A DNA stretch of 64,000 nucleotides. Origin: Rhodococcus phenolicus. Lineage in GTDB: Bacteria; Actinomycetota; Actinomycetes; Mycobacteriales; Mycobacteriaceae. The notes under the pieces were generated by a model. It was not told the DNA's origin and did no database searches. It worked only from the letters and a program-made list of their open reading frames with translations. The position numbers were made by a program, and so were the translations under genes. Positions within the stretch are counted from its first letter, which is position 1; each line of letters begins with the position of its first letter. Shown piece by piece: positions 44,579 through 53,578 of the stretch. Location: NCBI RefSeq assembly GCF_001646785.1, contig NZ_LRRH01000058.1, positions 62,001 to 126,000 on the forward strand. The letters are read 5' to 3'.

Positions 44579-46168
44579 TCAGATGGTATGGTGCGCCTCG
44601 GTTTTCGACGCATACTCGTGCGCCCAGCGATAGTCGGGCTTGCCGCTGGGGGTACGCTCGACGATCTCGGACAACCAGATCGACCGCGGAATCTTGTAAC
44701 CGGCGAGCGTGTTGCGGGCGTGCCGCTCGACGTCGTCGAAGTCGAGCACACCGGCCTCACGCGAACGGACCACCGCCGCGACCCGCTGCCCCCACCGTTC
44801 GTCGGGCACACCGATGACGATCGCGTCGTACACCGCCGGATGCGCCTTGAGGACCGCCTCGACCTCCTCGGCGAACACCTTCTCCCCACCGGTGTTGACG
44901 ACCATGTTGCCGCGTCCCAGCAGTGTGATCGTGCCGTCCGCCTCGGCACGGGCGCGGTCGCCCGTGACCACGACCCGCTCGCCGTCGATCACCTTGAAGA
45001 CCTCGGCGGACTGCATCGGATCGTTGTAGTACCCGAACGGCACGTGACCCTTCTTCGCGAGCCTGCCCTCGCCCCGGGCGACAGGGCGATCCTCGTCGTC
45101 GACGACGAACGAGCCCCGGCCCGCGCCGATCCGCGGACCACTGTCCTGCGCGAGACCCTTTCTGGCGATGCCGATTCCGCTGAACCCCGTTTCCGAGGAA
45201 CCGACCGAATCGGAGATGAGCACGCCGGGAATCGCGTCGAACATCGCGTCCTTGACCGACTGTGAGAACAAGGCCGCGCCGGAGGCGACCACACCGAGCC
45301 CGGTGGCGTCGTAGCCGCCGTCGGTGAGCGCGTCGACGAGCGGCCGGCCCATCGCGTCCCCGGTGATCACCATGACCTGCGGACGGTGACGCTGCACGAT
45401 CTCCCACGTGCGGTGCGCATCGAAGTGGTTGTCGAGGATCACCGTGTTGCCCGAGAACAGCGAGTTGCACGTGGTCATCAGCGCGGAGGTGTGGATGAGC
45501 GGCGGCAGCAACAACCACCGGCCCGATTCCGCGGCGGCGGTGGCCAGGCGGGACTGATGGTACTCGTCCGGGACCGGTTCGCCGCTGTAGAAGTCGGATC
45601 CACCCCCGAGGACCCGCCAGATGTCCTCCTGACGCCACACCACGCCCTTGGGGCGCCCGGTCGTACCGCCGGTGTAGATGATGTAGAGGTCGTCACCGGA
45701 CCGGGGACCGAAGCCGCGTTCCGGTGAACTCGAGGCGAGCGCGGCCTCGTACGTCGAAGAGGTCTCCTGCCGGTCGCCGACGACCAGACTGTGCCGCAGT
45801 TTCGGCACCGCGGGGAGCACATCCTCGACGACCTGCGCGTACGCACGGTGGAACACGAGCGCGTCGAGTTCGGCGTTGCCGTACAGGTACGCCAGTTCGT
45901 CCGAGGTGTAACGGTAGTTGACGGTGATCGGCACCGCCCGGATCTTGAAAGCGGCGAAGATGGTTTCGACGGCTTCGATCGAATTGTGCAGGTGGACACC
46001 GATGTGGCTGCCCTCGCCGAAACCGGCGGCGGTGAAGTGATGGGCGAGCCGGTTCGCACGGGCGTCCAGTTCCCGGAACGTGACCTGCCGGTCGCCGACG
46101 ATCAGCGCCACACGATCCGGCACCGCATCGACGGCGTGTTCGAACAGGTCCGCAAAGTTGTGGGCCAC
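44579..46168 (-). CDS. FadD19-like steroid side-chain acyl-CoA ligase
   Basis: AMP-forming CoA ligase of 529 aa. YTGGTTGRPKGVVWRQEDIWRV carries the AMP-binding P-loop, SSETGFSG the adenine motif and NTGGEKVFAEEVE plus SGKPDYRW the C-terminal hinge and lysine. It resembles M. tuberculosis FadD19, which activates C26-oic acids of branched sterol side chains. GTG 46168 follows AAGGA. It lies 25 nt after the unknown gene and before the cholesterol oxidase, so side-chain acid activation fits. A substrate other than cholesterol is possible. Confidence 0.85.
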   Translation of the reverse strand: MAHNFADLFEHAVDAVPDRVALIVGDRQVTFRELDARANRLAHHFTAAGFGEGSHIGVHLHNSIEAVETIFAAFKIRAVPITVNYRYTSDELAYLYGNAELDALVFHRAYAQVVEDVLPAVPKLRHSLVVGDRQETSSTYEAALASSSPERGFGPRSGDDLYIIYTGGTTGRPKGVVWRQEDIWRVLGGGSDFYSGEPVPDEYHQSRLATAAAESGRWLLLPPLIHTSALMTTCNSLFSGNTVILDNHFDAHRTWEIVQRHRPQVMVITGDAMGRPLVDALTDGGYDATGLGVVASGAALFSQSVKDAMFDAIPGVLISDSVGSSETGFSGIGIARKGLAQDSGPRIGAGRGSFVVDDEDRPVARGEGRLAKKGHVPFGYYNDPMQSAEVFKVIDGERVVVTGDRARAEADGTITLLGRGNMVVNTGGEKVFAEEVEAVLKAHPAVYDAIVIGVPDERWGQRVAAVVRSREAGVLDFDDVERHARNTLAGYKIPRSIWLSEIVERTPSGKPDYRWAHEYASKTEAHHTI

Positions 46169-46193
46169 GCAGAGATCCTTTCGGGTCGCGCGC

Positions 46194-47453
46194 TCAGACC
46201 ACAGTGAGCGGCAAGGGAATTCCTCGATCTGCAAAGACGAAACTCGATCCCGAGCTGAACCTGGTGATAGCGACCTCACCACATTCCTTCGCGGGAGCGG
46301 ATTCGACGATCACCTCGACGATGAGCGCATCGGCGTCCTCTGCCACGACCCGCACAGAGAAATGCGGATCCACGCCGCGCACAAGAGCATTCAGCGCCTC
46401 GAGGTGCTCGCCGTCGACGAGTGCCGGCCAGGCACCGTCCGTGTGCGCTCCGCCGCTGCGCCGGATACGCAACTCGAGCCTCTGCCCGTCGAACCGGATG
46501 TCGCGGTGGACGTACTGCTGCGGCGCGAACATCGGATGCACCGACAGCACCGTCGCCAGACCGTCGAGGTCGCCGGGCAGGCCGAGCGCCTTCCGGATAC
46601 GTTCGGAGGTCAGCCCCGCGATACCGGTGAGCTGCTTGCGGGTGATCGCCAGGGCCGACTCCTCGTCGGTGCGTTTGCGCACGCCCGACAGGAACCCGAG
46701 GGTGAGCAGGTGCTGCTGCAGGCACACCTCCTCCGCGATGCGCACGAGTGCCGACCGGGAGAAGTCGCCGAACCGCACGTCCGACAACAGCGGACCCGCA
46801 TAGTCGGCGTTGCCGTCGTCCGCCGGGTCGATGGGACTCAGTTCGACCGCGACCGCGGCCGAGCGCCCGAGGGCCTCGGTGTGCGGCTCCATTTTCGGTG
46901 GCACATGCGACGGATCGATGACGACCGTCCAGGCGCAGTGCGGGTGACGGTCCTCGGGCCGGCGCGGCGGCCGGTGGATCGGCCGCACCTGGGCGTGCGG
47001 ATTGGTGGCCAGCGCGGTCGCATCGAACGTCGGATCCTCGATGTCGTGGCACATCGATGTCACGTAGTCGTCGCCGAGCGGCTCCACATCCATGAGCGCA
47101 CCGCAGTGGTCGAGCCAGAACTCCCCGTGATTCGCGTCGTCGACGCGGTACCGGAAGTCCATGAACTGTGGCGGGGCACCGATGTCGAGTTGCAGCCCCT
47201 TGAAAATCGTGACGACGTCGTCACCCTCGTACCCCAGCGCACGCTGCATGCGCCGGGTGTACCAGGGGCTCGACGCCTGCCACTCCTCGATCGCGACCTC
47301 CGCCATGCCCTCGCGGCCGAACGCCGAGATCAGGTGCGCCATCCCGGACCGGTCGATGAGCTGACCGCACAACAGCAGTTCGGGAACGAGAACCGCCAGA
47401 TCGCGGCGCGAGAGCGCCGCGAACGACTGCGCGACCCCGTCAGCGGTGCTCAC
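46194..47453 (-). CDS. unknown protein in the CYP51 operon
   Basis: Protein of 419 aa that I do not recognise. No signal peptide or transmembrane segment is evident. Conserved-looking stretches include WYTRRMQRALGY, EFWLDHCGALMDVEP, SMCHDIEDPTFD and HCAWTVVIDPSH, rich in His, Cys and Trp, which could bind metal. The GTG at 47453 overlaps the preceding stop by 4 nt (GTGA) and the next gene starts 25 nt on, so it is firmly inside the operon. A role in processing the same steroid-type substrate is inferred from position only. Confidence 0.7.
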   Translation of the reverse strand: MSTADGVAQSFAALSRRDLAVLVPELLLCGQLIDRSGMAHLISAFGREGMAEVAIEEWQASSPWYTRRMQRALGYEGDDVVTIFKGLQLDIGAPPQFMDFRYRVDDANHGEFWLDHCGALMDVEPLGDDYVTSMCHDIEDPTFDATALATNPHAQVRPIHRPPRRPEDRHPHCAWTVVIDPSHVPPKMEPHTEALGRSAAVAVELSPIDPADDGNADYAGPLLSDVRFGDFSRSALVRIAEEVCLQQHLLTLGFLSGVRKRTDEESALAITRKQLTGIAGLTSERIRKALGLPGDLDGLATVLSVHPMFAPQQYVHRDIRFDGQRLELRIRRSGGAHTDGAWPALVDGEHLEALNALVRGVDPHFSVRVVAEDADALIVEVIVESAPAKECGEVAITRFSSGSSFVFADRGIPLPLTVV

Positions 47454-48001
47454 CACAGCGGAACCGGCGACTTCCCGACGGGGTACCAGCCCGGGAGCTT
47501 CTCGCCGGACACGGACCGCTCGATGCGCTTGTTCATACCGTCGGACAGCGCTCCGGCGGTGATCATCTCGAGGAACAGGTGCGAGACGTTCCCGAAGTCG
47601 AAGAAGTCGCGCTGCCAGGACCACTGGAAATCGCCGCCGTAGCGGAACCAGCTGCCGCCGATACCCTGCACGGTGTAGTGCGACCCGTCCTCACGGGTGG
47701 CGTCGGCGACCTGCTTCCAGAGACCGATCACGTCGCCGGTGCGCTCGTCGACGACGAACTGCTGATAGGGGTACTCCCAGCCGTCGAGGCCGTCCATCTC
47801 CTGACCGAGGGCCAGTTCACGGATCTCCTCGCGGCCGACGGCCATGAACTCTTCCTTCGGGCCGTAGTTCCATCCGTAGGTGGCGTCCTCGGTGTACATG
47901 TCCGCCAGGGGCTTCCAGTCGCCGTCGGCCTCGGCGCGCTTGTTTGCATCGATCCAGCGCTGGATCATCTCGTCCAGCTCGGCACGATCGAACGGGGCCA
48001 T
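47450..48001 (-). CDS. SnoaL/NTF2-like protein in the CYP51 operon
   Basis: NTF2-fold protein of 183 aa. RWIDANKRAEADGDWKPLADMYTEDATY is a typical opening of SnoaL-like domains, which include ketosteroid isomerases. A second half with WFRYGGDFQWSWQRDFFDFGN adds length beyond simple isomerases. AGGAG lies five bases before the ATG. Rv0762c, of similar size and place in M. tuberculosis, may be the orthologue (from memory). Isomerase or hydratase activity on a steroid is possible, not shown. Confidence 0.78.
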   Translation of the reverse strand: MAPFDRAELDEMIQRWIDANKRAEADGDWKPLADMYTEDATYGWNYGPKEEFMAVGREEIRELALGQEMDGLDGWEYPYQQFVVDERTGDVIGLWKQVADATREDGSHYTVQGIGGSWFRYGGDFQWSWQRDFFDFGNVSHLFLEMITAGALSDGMNKRIERSVSGEKLPGWYPVGKSPVPLW

Positions 48002-48015
48002 GGTGTCTCCTGTAG

Positions 48016-48210
48016 TCAGTCGTCGACGATGCTCAGTGCTCGGGTGGGGCAGTACTTGACGGCCGCTTCGACGTCGTCGCGCAGCCTTTCCGGGACGGTG
48101 GCCATGAGAACCTCCACCGTCCCGTGTTTCGCGACCGTGAAGACGTCGGGTGCTTCCATCGAACACATGGCGTGTCCTTGGCAGAGGTCGAGATCCGCTT
48201 CGATCTTCAC
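48016..48210 (-). CDS. 3Fe-4S ferredoxin paired with CYP51
   Basis: 64-aa ferredoxin. Cluster ligands are Cys10, Cys16 and Cys54; the second position of a 4Fe-4S site is His13 in CQGHAMC, so a 3Fe-4S cluster is expected, as in M. tuberculosis Rv0763c. It starts 8 nt after the CYP51 stop and is the probable electron donor to the P450s. GTG 48210 is the start. Confidence 0.9.
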   Translation of the reverse strand: MKIEADLDLCQGHAMCSMEAPDVFTVAKHGTVEVLMATVPERLRDDVEAAVKYCPTRALSIVDD

Positions 48211-48218
48211 GGGGTTCC

Positions 48219-49580
48219 TCACTTCCGGGCGCGACGGCGGTACCGGACCGCGCACGGCTGCGCGAGTTGCACCACCATCTTGGAATGGTCGTTGTGGTAC
48301 GAGTCGGCGGGCTGCGCCATCTCGAATTCGAAGTCGCGCAGCAGGATCGAGAAGATCGCTTTGAGTTGCATGAGCGCGAACGCGGCGCCCACGCAGCGGT
48401 GGCGGCCGGCGCCGAACGGAATCCACGTCCAGCGGTTGACGATGTCCTCCTGGTTCGGGTCGATGTAGCGGCCCGGGTCGAAGGTATCGGGGTTCGGGAA
48501 GTCCTCGGGGATCCGGTTGGAGATTGCCGGGGTCGCGCCCACCAGGTCGCCGTCGGCGATGCGGTAGCCACCGACCTCGTAGTCACCGCGGGCGACGCGC
48601 AGCAGCAGGATCAGCGGCGGATGCAGCCGCAGCGTCTCCTTGAGGACAGCTTCGAGCACCGGGATCTGGCGCAGTGCATGGAAGCTCACGTCGGCACCGT
48701 CGGCGTAGAGGGTGTCGAGCTCGGTGGTGACCTTCGTCAGGTACTCCGGGTTGCGCAGCAGTTCGATGAGCGCCCACGCGGCCGTACCGGACGTGGTGTG
48801 GTGCCCGGCGAACATCATCGAGATGAAGATGCCGGTGACCTCGTCCGCGCTGAACCGCTCGGTCCCGTCCTCGTTCTTGATCGAGACGAGCACATCGAGC
48901 AGGTCGCGATCCTCCTTGCCCTGTGGCGGATTCACGATGCGGCCGTTCATGATCTCCTGGACGAGATCGACCAGACCCCTGCGTGCTTCGTCGCGGCGGC
49001 GGAAGCTCTCGATCGGGGCATACGGGTCGACGAATGCCAGTGCGTCCGTCCCCTTCTCGAGATCGTGGTAGAGGTGCGCGAAACGGTCGTCGAGTTCGTC
49101 GCGGAACTTCTTGCCGATCAGGCAGGACGAGGACGTGTAGATGGTCAGCTCGGCGAAGAACTCGAGCAGGTCGATCTCGCCCTCGTCGCCCCAGCCCGCG
49201 ATCATGTCCTGGACTTCGCGGTCGATGGTGGCGGCATGCCCCTTCATCTGCTCGCCGCGCAGTGCCGTGTTGTGCAGCATCTCCTTGCGCCGCTCCGGGC
49301 TGGCGTCGAAGACCACCCCTTCGCCGAAGACAGGCTTCATGAACGGGTAGGCGGCCTGCTGATCGAGATCCTCGTCCGCTGCCCGGAAGAAGAACTCGTT
49401 GGCCTCGGCCCCCGACAGCAGCACGACCTTCTTGTCGGCGAGCTGGAAGACACCGACGTCCCCGCACTCCTCGCGGACCCGCTTCATCAGCGCGATGGGA
49501 TCGGTGCGCAGTTCCTCGAGGTGGCCGTGCTCGTGTTCGCCTCCGGAGACGCGGAGCGGAGCCGTCGCGGTGGTGGTCAT
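48219..49580 (-). CDS. cyp51: sterol 14-alpha-demethylase CYP51
   Basis: P450 of 453 aa nearly colinear with M. tuberculosis CYP51. The CYP51 substrate-recognition segment (AAYPFMKPVFGEGVVFDASPE region), the I-helix MFAGHHTTSGT with the CYP51 His-Thr pair, ETLRLHP (ExxR) and the haem loop FGAGRHRCVGAAFA are present. It removes the 14-alpha methyl of lanosterol-type sterols as formate in three oxidations. Placement among catabolic genes suggests a degradative rather than biosynthetic role. The start overlaps the SDR stop (ATGA) and the ferredoxin follows. Confidence 0.95.
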   Translation of the reverse strand: MTTTATAPLRVSGGEHEHGHLEELRTDPIALMKRVREECGDVGVFQLADKKVVLLSGAEANEFFFRAADEDLDQQAAYPFMKPVFGEGVVFDASPERRKEMLHNTALRGEQMKGHAATIDREVQDMIAGWGDEGEIDLLEFFAELTIYTSSSCLIGKKFRDELDDRFAHLYHDLEKGTDALAFVDPYAPIESFRRRDEARRGLVDLVQEIMNGRIVNPPQGKEDRDLLDVLVSIKNEDGTERFSADEVTGIFISMMFAGHHTTSGTAAWALIELLRNPEYLTKVTTELDTLYADGADVSFHALRQIPVLEAVLKETLRLHPPLILLLRVARGDYEVGGYRIADGDLVGATPAISNRIPEDFPNPDTFDPGRYIDPNQEDIVNRWTWIPFGAGRHRCVGAAFALMQLKAIFSILLRDFEFEMAQPADSYHNDHSKMVVQLAQPCAVRYRRRARK

Positions 49581-50377
49581 GCCTGGTCCTTCCGGTCGTC
49601 GTTCCTGCGCAGCGGCGCTTCGGGCTGGACCTCGACGAGCACGATGTGGGCGCCGCGGGGCGCCGACACCACCGACACCGCGGCCGCGGCGATGTCGGAG
49701 GCCCGCAGGAGATAGGGATGGCGCGCCAGACCCCAGTGGATCCAGTCCTCGAGCAGCGGCCCGACGACCTCTTCCGGCTGGTCCATGCCCGCCGCGGTCT
49801 GGGTGGGGCCCGGACGCACCGTGGAGGCGCGAACACCGGTGCCCTCGAGTTCCATTCGCATCTGGCGCACCAGGGCTTCGAGCCCGGTCTTGGCGCCGAT
49901 GTAGGCGCCGGCGCGGGGCCGTGCCTCGACGGCACAATCGGAGCCGATGACCACGAAATCACCGCGGGCGCGGGCGATCATCCCGGGCACGACCCGGTGC
50001 GCGAGACGCTGGGTGCCGCCGAGATGCACGTCGACCTGGAATCCGAAACGGGCCGGGTCCATCTCGTGCACGAGCGCGAAGTCCATGTCGCCGGCTCCGG
50101 AGATCACGATCTCGGTCGGGCCGTGCGCGGCCTCGGCAGCGGTGACGAACGCGTCGACGGACTCGGTCGACGAGACGTCGAGGAAATGTGCGATCGCCTG
50201 GCCGCCCTCGGCGCGGATCTTCTCGGCGATGGCCTCGCACTCGTCGACGCGGCGTGCACCGAGGGCGACGGGGTGCCCCAGTTCGGCCAGGGCGTACGCG
50301 GTGGCGGTGCCGATTCCGGAGGAGGCGCCGCTGACGATCGCGGGCCGGCGCGCCGGATGGGGTTCGAATCTAGGCAT
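49577..50377 (-). CDS. SDR oxidoreductase (Rv0765c-like)
   Basis: Short-chain dehydrogenase of 266 aa with SGASSGIG, the catalytic Ser in VIGSDCA and Tyr-Lys in AYIGAKTG. The usual NNAG is SGAG here. It overlaps the upstream P450 gene by 8 nt and CYP51 by 4 nt. In M. tuberculosis an SDR holds the same place (Rv0765c). It could oxidise a hydroxysteroid made by the flanking P450s. Confidence 0.86.
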   Translation of the reverse strand: MPRFEPHPARRPAIVSGASSGIGTATAYALAELGHPVALGARRVDECEAIAEKIRAEGGQAIAHFLDVSSTESVDAFVTAAEAAHGPTEIVISGAGDMDFALVHEMDPARFGFQVDVHLGGTQRLAHRVVPGMIARARGDFVVIGSDCAVEARPRAGAYIGAKTGLEALVRQMRMELEGTGVRASTVRPGPTQTAAGMDQPEEVVGPLLEDWIHWGLARHPYLLRASDIAAAAVSVVSAPRGAHIVLVEVQPEAPLRRNDDRKDQA

Positions 50378-51596
50378 GGCGGCGGGTCACTTTCAGGGGC
50401 AGCGCGGCGAAACCCCGGACGTTGGTGGAGTGGACTCGTTCACAGCGGTCGAAATCGACGTCGTAGTCGGCGACGTGGCGGGCGAACTGCTCGAGCGCAA
50501 TGTTCGCTTCGAGCCGGGCGAGGTGCGCACCGAGGCAGAAGTGTACTCCCCCACCGAAACTCGCGATTTTGCTTGTGCTGTCGCGGCCGATCCGGTACTT
50601 GTCGGCATCCTCGAACACCTCGGAGTCGCGGTTGGCGGATCCGATGAGCAGCAGCACCTTGTCGCCTTCGGCGATGGTCCGGTCGTGCAGTTCGATGTCC
50701 GCGGCCGCGGTACGCGCGACGATCTGACTCGAGGTGTCGTAACGCAGCGTCTCCTCGGTCCAGTCGGGTGCGCGCTCCGGATCCCGCAGGACGAGCGCGG
50801 CCTGGTCCTTGTCGACCGCGCCCCAGTAGAGGGCGTTGCCGAGCAGTTTGGTGGTGGTTTCGTTGCCTGCGACGACCATCAGGAACATGAACCCGATGAT
50901 CTCGTCGTCGGTGAGCCGGTCGCCGTCGATCTCCGCGTCGAGCAGCGCCGACGTGAGGTCCTCGGTGCGCCGGGCGCGGCGTTCGGTGAGCATGTCGGCG
51001 TAGTAGCCGACGAGGTTGAGCGAGGCCTCCATCGCAGCGACCGGAACGTCGAGGACGCCTTCTTCGCGGTGCACGACGAGGTCGGCCATGCGGCGAATTT
51101 CGGCGCGGTCCTGCTGGGGAACACCCATGAGTTCGGAGATCACGTCCATCGGCAGCTTGCCGGCGAACTCGGCGATCCAATCGAATTCGCCTGTCTCCAC
51201 AGCAGGTTCGAGGTATCCGAGCGTGAGTTCGAGGATGCGCTCCTGCATGTCGGCGACGCGCCGCGGTGTGAAGCCCTTCGAGACGAGTTGACGCATCCGC
51301 ATGTGCCGCGGGTCGTCCATCGCGAGGAAGGACATCACCTTGTGCGCGTGCGGTCCGTAGGCGGACGGATCGAGGGACACACCGTTGGCACTGGAGAGCC
51401 TGGTGTTGTCCCGGAAGCCGGTGATGACGTCGGCGTGGCGCGACAGCGCCCAGAACCCGAGGTCGTCGTTGCGGTAGAGCGGAGCCTCGTCCCGCAGCCG
51501 GAGGTAGGTCGGGTACGGGTCTTCGTGGAAGGTGTAGTCGTAGGGATCGAACAGCAACGGCCCGGACAGTGACGTGTCGAGCGAGGCCTGAGTCAT
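50370..51596 (-). CDS. cytochrome P450, CYP123-like
   Basis: P450 of 408 aa: I-helix VVAGNETTTKL, ExxR in EETLRY and haem loop FGGGVHFCLGAHLARLE. It sits between the TetR and SDR genes, as CYP123 (Rv0766c) does in M. tuberculosis, which suggests the subfamily. GGAG precedes the ATG, two bases after the TetR stop. It probably hydroxylates the same substrate class as CYP51, with electrons from the operon ferredoxin. Regiochemistry unknown. Confidence 0.87.
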   Translation of the reverse strand: MTQASLDTSLSGPLLFDPYDYTFHEDPYPTYLRLRDEAPLYRNDDLGFWALSRHADVITGFRDNTRLSSANGVSLDPSAYGPHAHKVMSFLAMDDPRHMRMRQLVSKGFTPRRVADMQERILELTLGYLEPAVETGEFDWIAEFAGKLPMDVISELMGVPQQDRAEIRRMADLVVHREEGVLDVPVAAMEASLNLVGYYADMLTERRARRTEDLTSALLDAEIDGDRLTDDEIIGFMFLMVVAGNETTTKLLGNALYWGAVDKDQAALVLRDPERAPDWTEETLRYDTSSQIVARTAAADIELHDRTIAEGDKVLLLIGSANRDSEVFEDADKYRIGRDSTSKIASFGGGVHFCLGAHLARLEANIALEQFARHVADYDVDFDRCERVHSTNVRGFAALPLKVTRRHA

Positions 51597-51598
51597 GG

Positions 51599-52159
51599 CT
51601 ACTCCAAAAGTAGTCTGGCGGAGGTTTCCAACCGGTCGGCGAGCTTCGCGTAGCTGCCGTATCCCATTCCGGCGCGGACGAGTGCTCCCGCGTACAGCAG
51701 TTCGAGGGCTTCGAGGGTGTCCGGGTCGCCGTCCACGCCGAGTGCCACCGACAGGCGTTCCCGGATGTCGAGGCCGATGCGCCCCCGCAGGTGTTCGACA
51801 TCGGGGTCGCGGCCGAGCAGCGCGCTGGTCACGGCCCCGGCGAGTTCGGGCTCGTCGTCCATGAGCATCGCGATGTTGCGCAACACGGCCGACACCCGGT
51901 CGGCGGTGTTGCCGGCGATGTCGGAGGGTTCGGGTGTCGCGGCGAGCCGGCGCCAGAACACCTCCGCGACGAGGTGTTCCTTGGACGAGAAGTAGGTGTA
52001 CGCCGTGGCGGGGGCGACCCCCGCCCGCGAGGCGACACTGCGCACGGTCAGGCCTGCGAATCCTTCCTCCCGGAGCACCTCGACCGCAGCGCGGGTGAGG
52101 CGATCCACGGTGTCCGCCTGCTTCTCGGTGAGGCGCCGGCGAGTGGATTCGAGATTCAC
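51599..52159 (-). CDS. TetR-family regulator of the CYP51 regulon
   Basis: TetR repressor of about 186 aa: GFAGLTVRSVASRAGVAPATAYTYFSSKEHL is the DNA-binding domain. It is the first gene of the nine-gene CYP51 operon and equivalent in place to Rv0767c. GTG 52159 is chosen because a longer ATG start (52183) would place the operator inside the coding sequence and sit right against a TAGTAAT -10-like box; the start is uncertain. It is the best candidate to bind the operator at 52163-52179 and its two other copies. Confidence 0.8.
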   Translation of the reverse strand: MNLESTRRRLTEKQADTVDRLTRAAVEVLREEGFAGLTVRSVASRAGVAPATAYTYFSSKEHLVAEVFWRRLAATPEPSDIAGNTADRVSAVLRNIAMLMDDEPELAGAVTSALLGRDPDVEHLRGRIGLDIRERLSVALGVDGDPDTLEALELLYAGALVRAGMGYGSYAKLADRLETSARLLLE

Positions 52160-52162
52160 ATT

Positions 52163-52179
52163 TCTGGACACGTGTCTGG
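52163..52179. promoter_or_regulatory. TetR operator copy 2 (CYP51 operon)
   Basis: On the minus strand CCAGACACGTGTCCAGA, with a perfect GACACGTGTC core palindrome, directly before the TetR GTG and after a TAGTAAT -10-like box. It differs from copy 3 at one base. This is an autoregulatory position. Confidence 0.7.
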
Positions 52180-52235
52180 ACATTACTACGGTTGCCGCGA
52201 TGCGGCAATGCCCGATCCGCACCGTACGCACGAAA

Positions 52236-53462
52236 TCAGTCCTGACGCGGGTGGATACGGACCGGCAGGGACTTGACGCCGTTGACGAAATTCGAGCGCA
52301 AGCGTCGCGCCGGTCCCGCCGGCTCGACGCGGTCGAGGCGCCGCGCGAGCGTCTCGAACATGACCTTCAGCTCGAGCCTGGCCAGATGCGCGCCGAGGCA
52401 GAAGTGCACCCCCGTGCCGCCGAACGCGACGTGCGGATTGTGTTCTCGCCCGATGTCGAAGCGGTGCGGTTCGTCGAAGACGGCGCCGTCGCGGTTCGCG
52501 GCCGGGTAGTACAGGACGACCTTGTCGCCACGTTCCACCGGTTGCTCACCGATCGCCGCGGGGCAGGTGGGGGTGCGACGGAAGCCGATCACGGGGCTCA
52601 CCCAGCGCAGGATCTCCTCGACCGCGCCCGGGACGAGTTCGGGATCGCACTGCAGTCGCCGCCACTGGTCGGGGTGGTCCATGAACGCCTGCATGCCGCC
52701 GGTGATGGAGTTGCGCGTCGTCTCGTTGCCCGCGATGACGAGCAGCACGAAGAACATGCAGAATTCCATCTCGGTGAGCGTGTCCCCGTTCTCGTCCGGA
52801 CAGACGAGCCTGGACACGATGTCGTCCCGCGGTTCCGCCCGGCGCCGGGCGGCGATCTCGTTGGCGTACAGGAAGATCTCGGCGGCGGCGAGCTCTCCGT
52901 CCTCCTGGGTGCTGCCGTACTCGGGGTCGTCCCAGCCGATCATCCGGTTGGACCAGTCGTACAGCTTGCCCACGTCCTCGGTGGGGGCGCCGAGCAGCGC
53001 CGCGATCACCTCCAGCGGCAGTGGCGCCGAGACGATCGGCACGAAGTCCACGACGGCGCCGTCGCGTCCGGCTTCGATCAGTTCGCCGACGGTCCGTTCG
53101 CAGATGTCGCGAATGCGCTCCTCGAGTTGCTTGACGACCCTGGGTGTGAAGCCGCGGCTCACGAGCTGACGCAACCGGGTGTGTTCCGGCGCATCGAGAT
53201 TGATGAGCATGGCGGCCTGCTTGAGCCGGGTTTCCTCGTCGAACTCGTCGATCTGGGTGGTGCCGAGCGCCGACGAGAAGGTCGTGCTGTCGCGGGAGAC
53301 CGCCATGACATCGGCGTGCCGGGTCAGGGCCCAGAAGCCGGGGCCGTCCTCCTCGGGTTGCCAATGCACGGGACATCGCCGCCGGATGTCGTCGAACGCG
53401 TCGTGCGGCATCTCCTTCGTGTAGACATCGGGGCTCTTGAGATCGGTCTGGGACGCCGTCAT
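52236..53462 (-). CDS. cytochrome P450 (CYP125/CYP142-like group)
   Basis: P450 of 408 aa with VIAGNETTRNS, EEILRW and FGGTGVHFCLGAHLARLE. FWALTRHADVMAVSRD and the NLDAPEHTRLRQLVSRGFTP segment resemble CYP125, CYP142 and CYP124, which hydroxylate the terminal carbon of sterol side chains. Subfamily is uncertain by eye. It has its own promoter, shared with a divergent TetR gene, so control is separate from the CYP51 operon lying 76 bases downstream. This gene and its TetR are not in the mycobacterial locus as I recall it. Confidence 0.85.
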   Translation of the reverse strand: MTASQTDLKSPDVYTKEMPHDAFDDIRRRCPVHWQPEEDGPGFWALTRHADVMAVSRDSTTFSSALGTTQIDEFDEETRLKQAAMLINLDAPEHTRLRQLVSRGFTPRVVKQLEERIRDICERTVGELIEAGRDGAVVDFVPIVSAPLPLEVIAALLGAPTEDVGKLYDWSNRMIGWDDPEYGSTQEDGELAAAEIFLYANEIAARRRAEPRDDIVSRLVCPDENGDTLTEMEFCMFFVLLVIAGNETTRNSITGGMQAFMDHPDQWRRLQCDPELVPGAVEEILRWVSPVIGFRRTPTCPAAIGEQPVERGDKVVLYYPAANRDGAVFDEPHRFDIGREHNPHVAFGGTGVHFCLGAHLARLELKVMFETLARRLDRVEPAGPARRLRSNFVNGVKSLPVRIHPRQD

Positions 53463-53511
53463 GGGGAGGCTACCTCGGGTGTCGTGGAATTCGGGTGTCC
53501 GGGTTTCGCGG

Positions 53512-53551
53512 AAACGAATGTCTCTCGTTTATAAACTACTCATATTCGTTT
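53512..53551. promoter_or_regulatory. candidate TetR operator between P450 and TetR genes
   Basis: Inverted repeat AAACGAAT (53512-53519) and ATTCGTTT (53544-53551) with a further CTCGTTT half-site between. The stretch is unusually AT-rich for the window and lies between two divergent genes, so it should hold both promoters and the binding site of the adjacent TetR protein. Confidence 0.5.
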
Positions 53552-53578
53552 GAAATGGAAGACCCGTAAGATCGCTTT

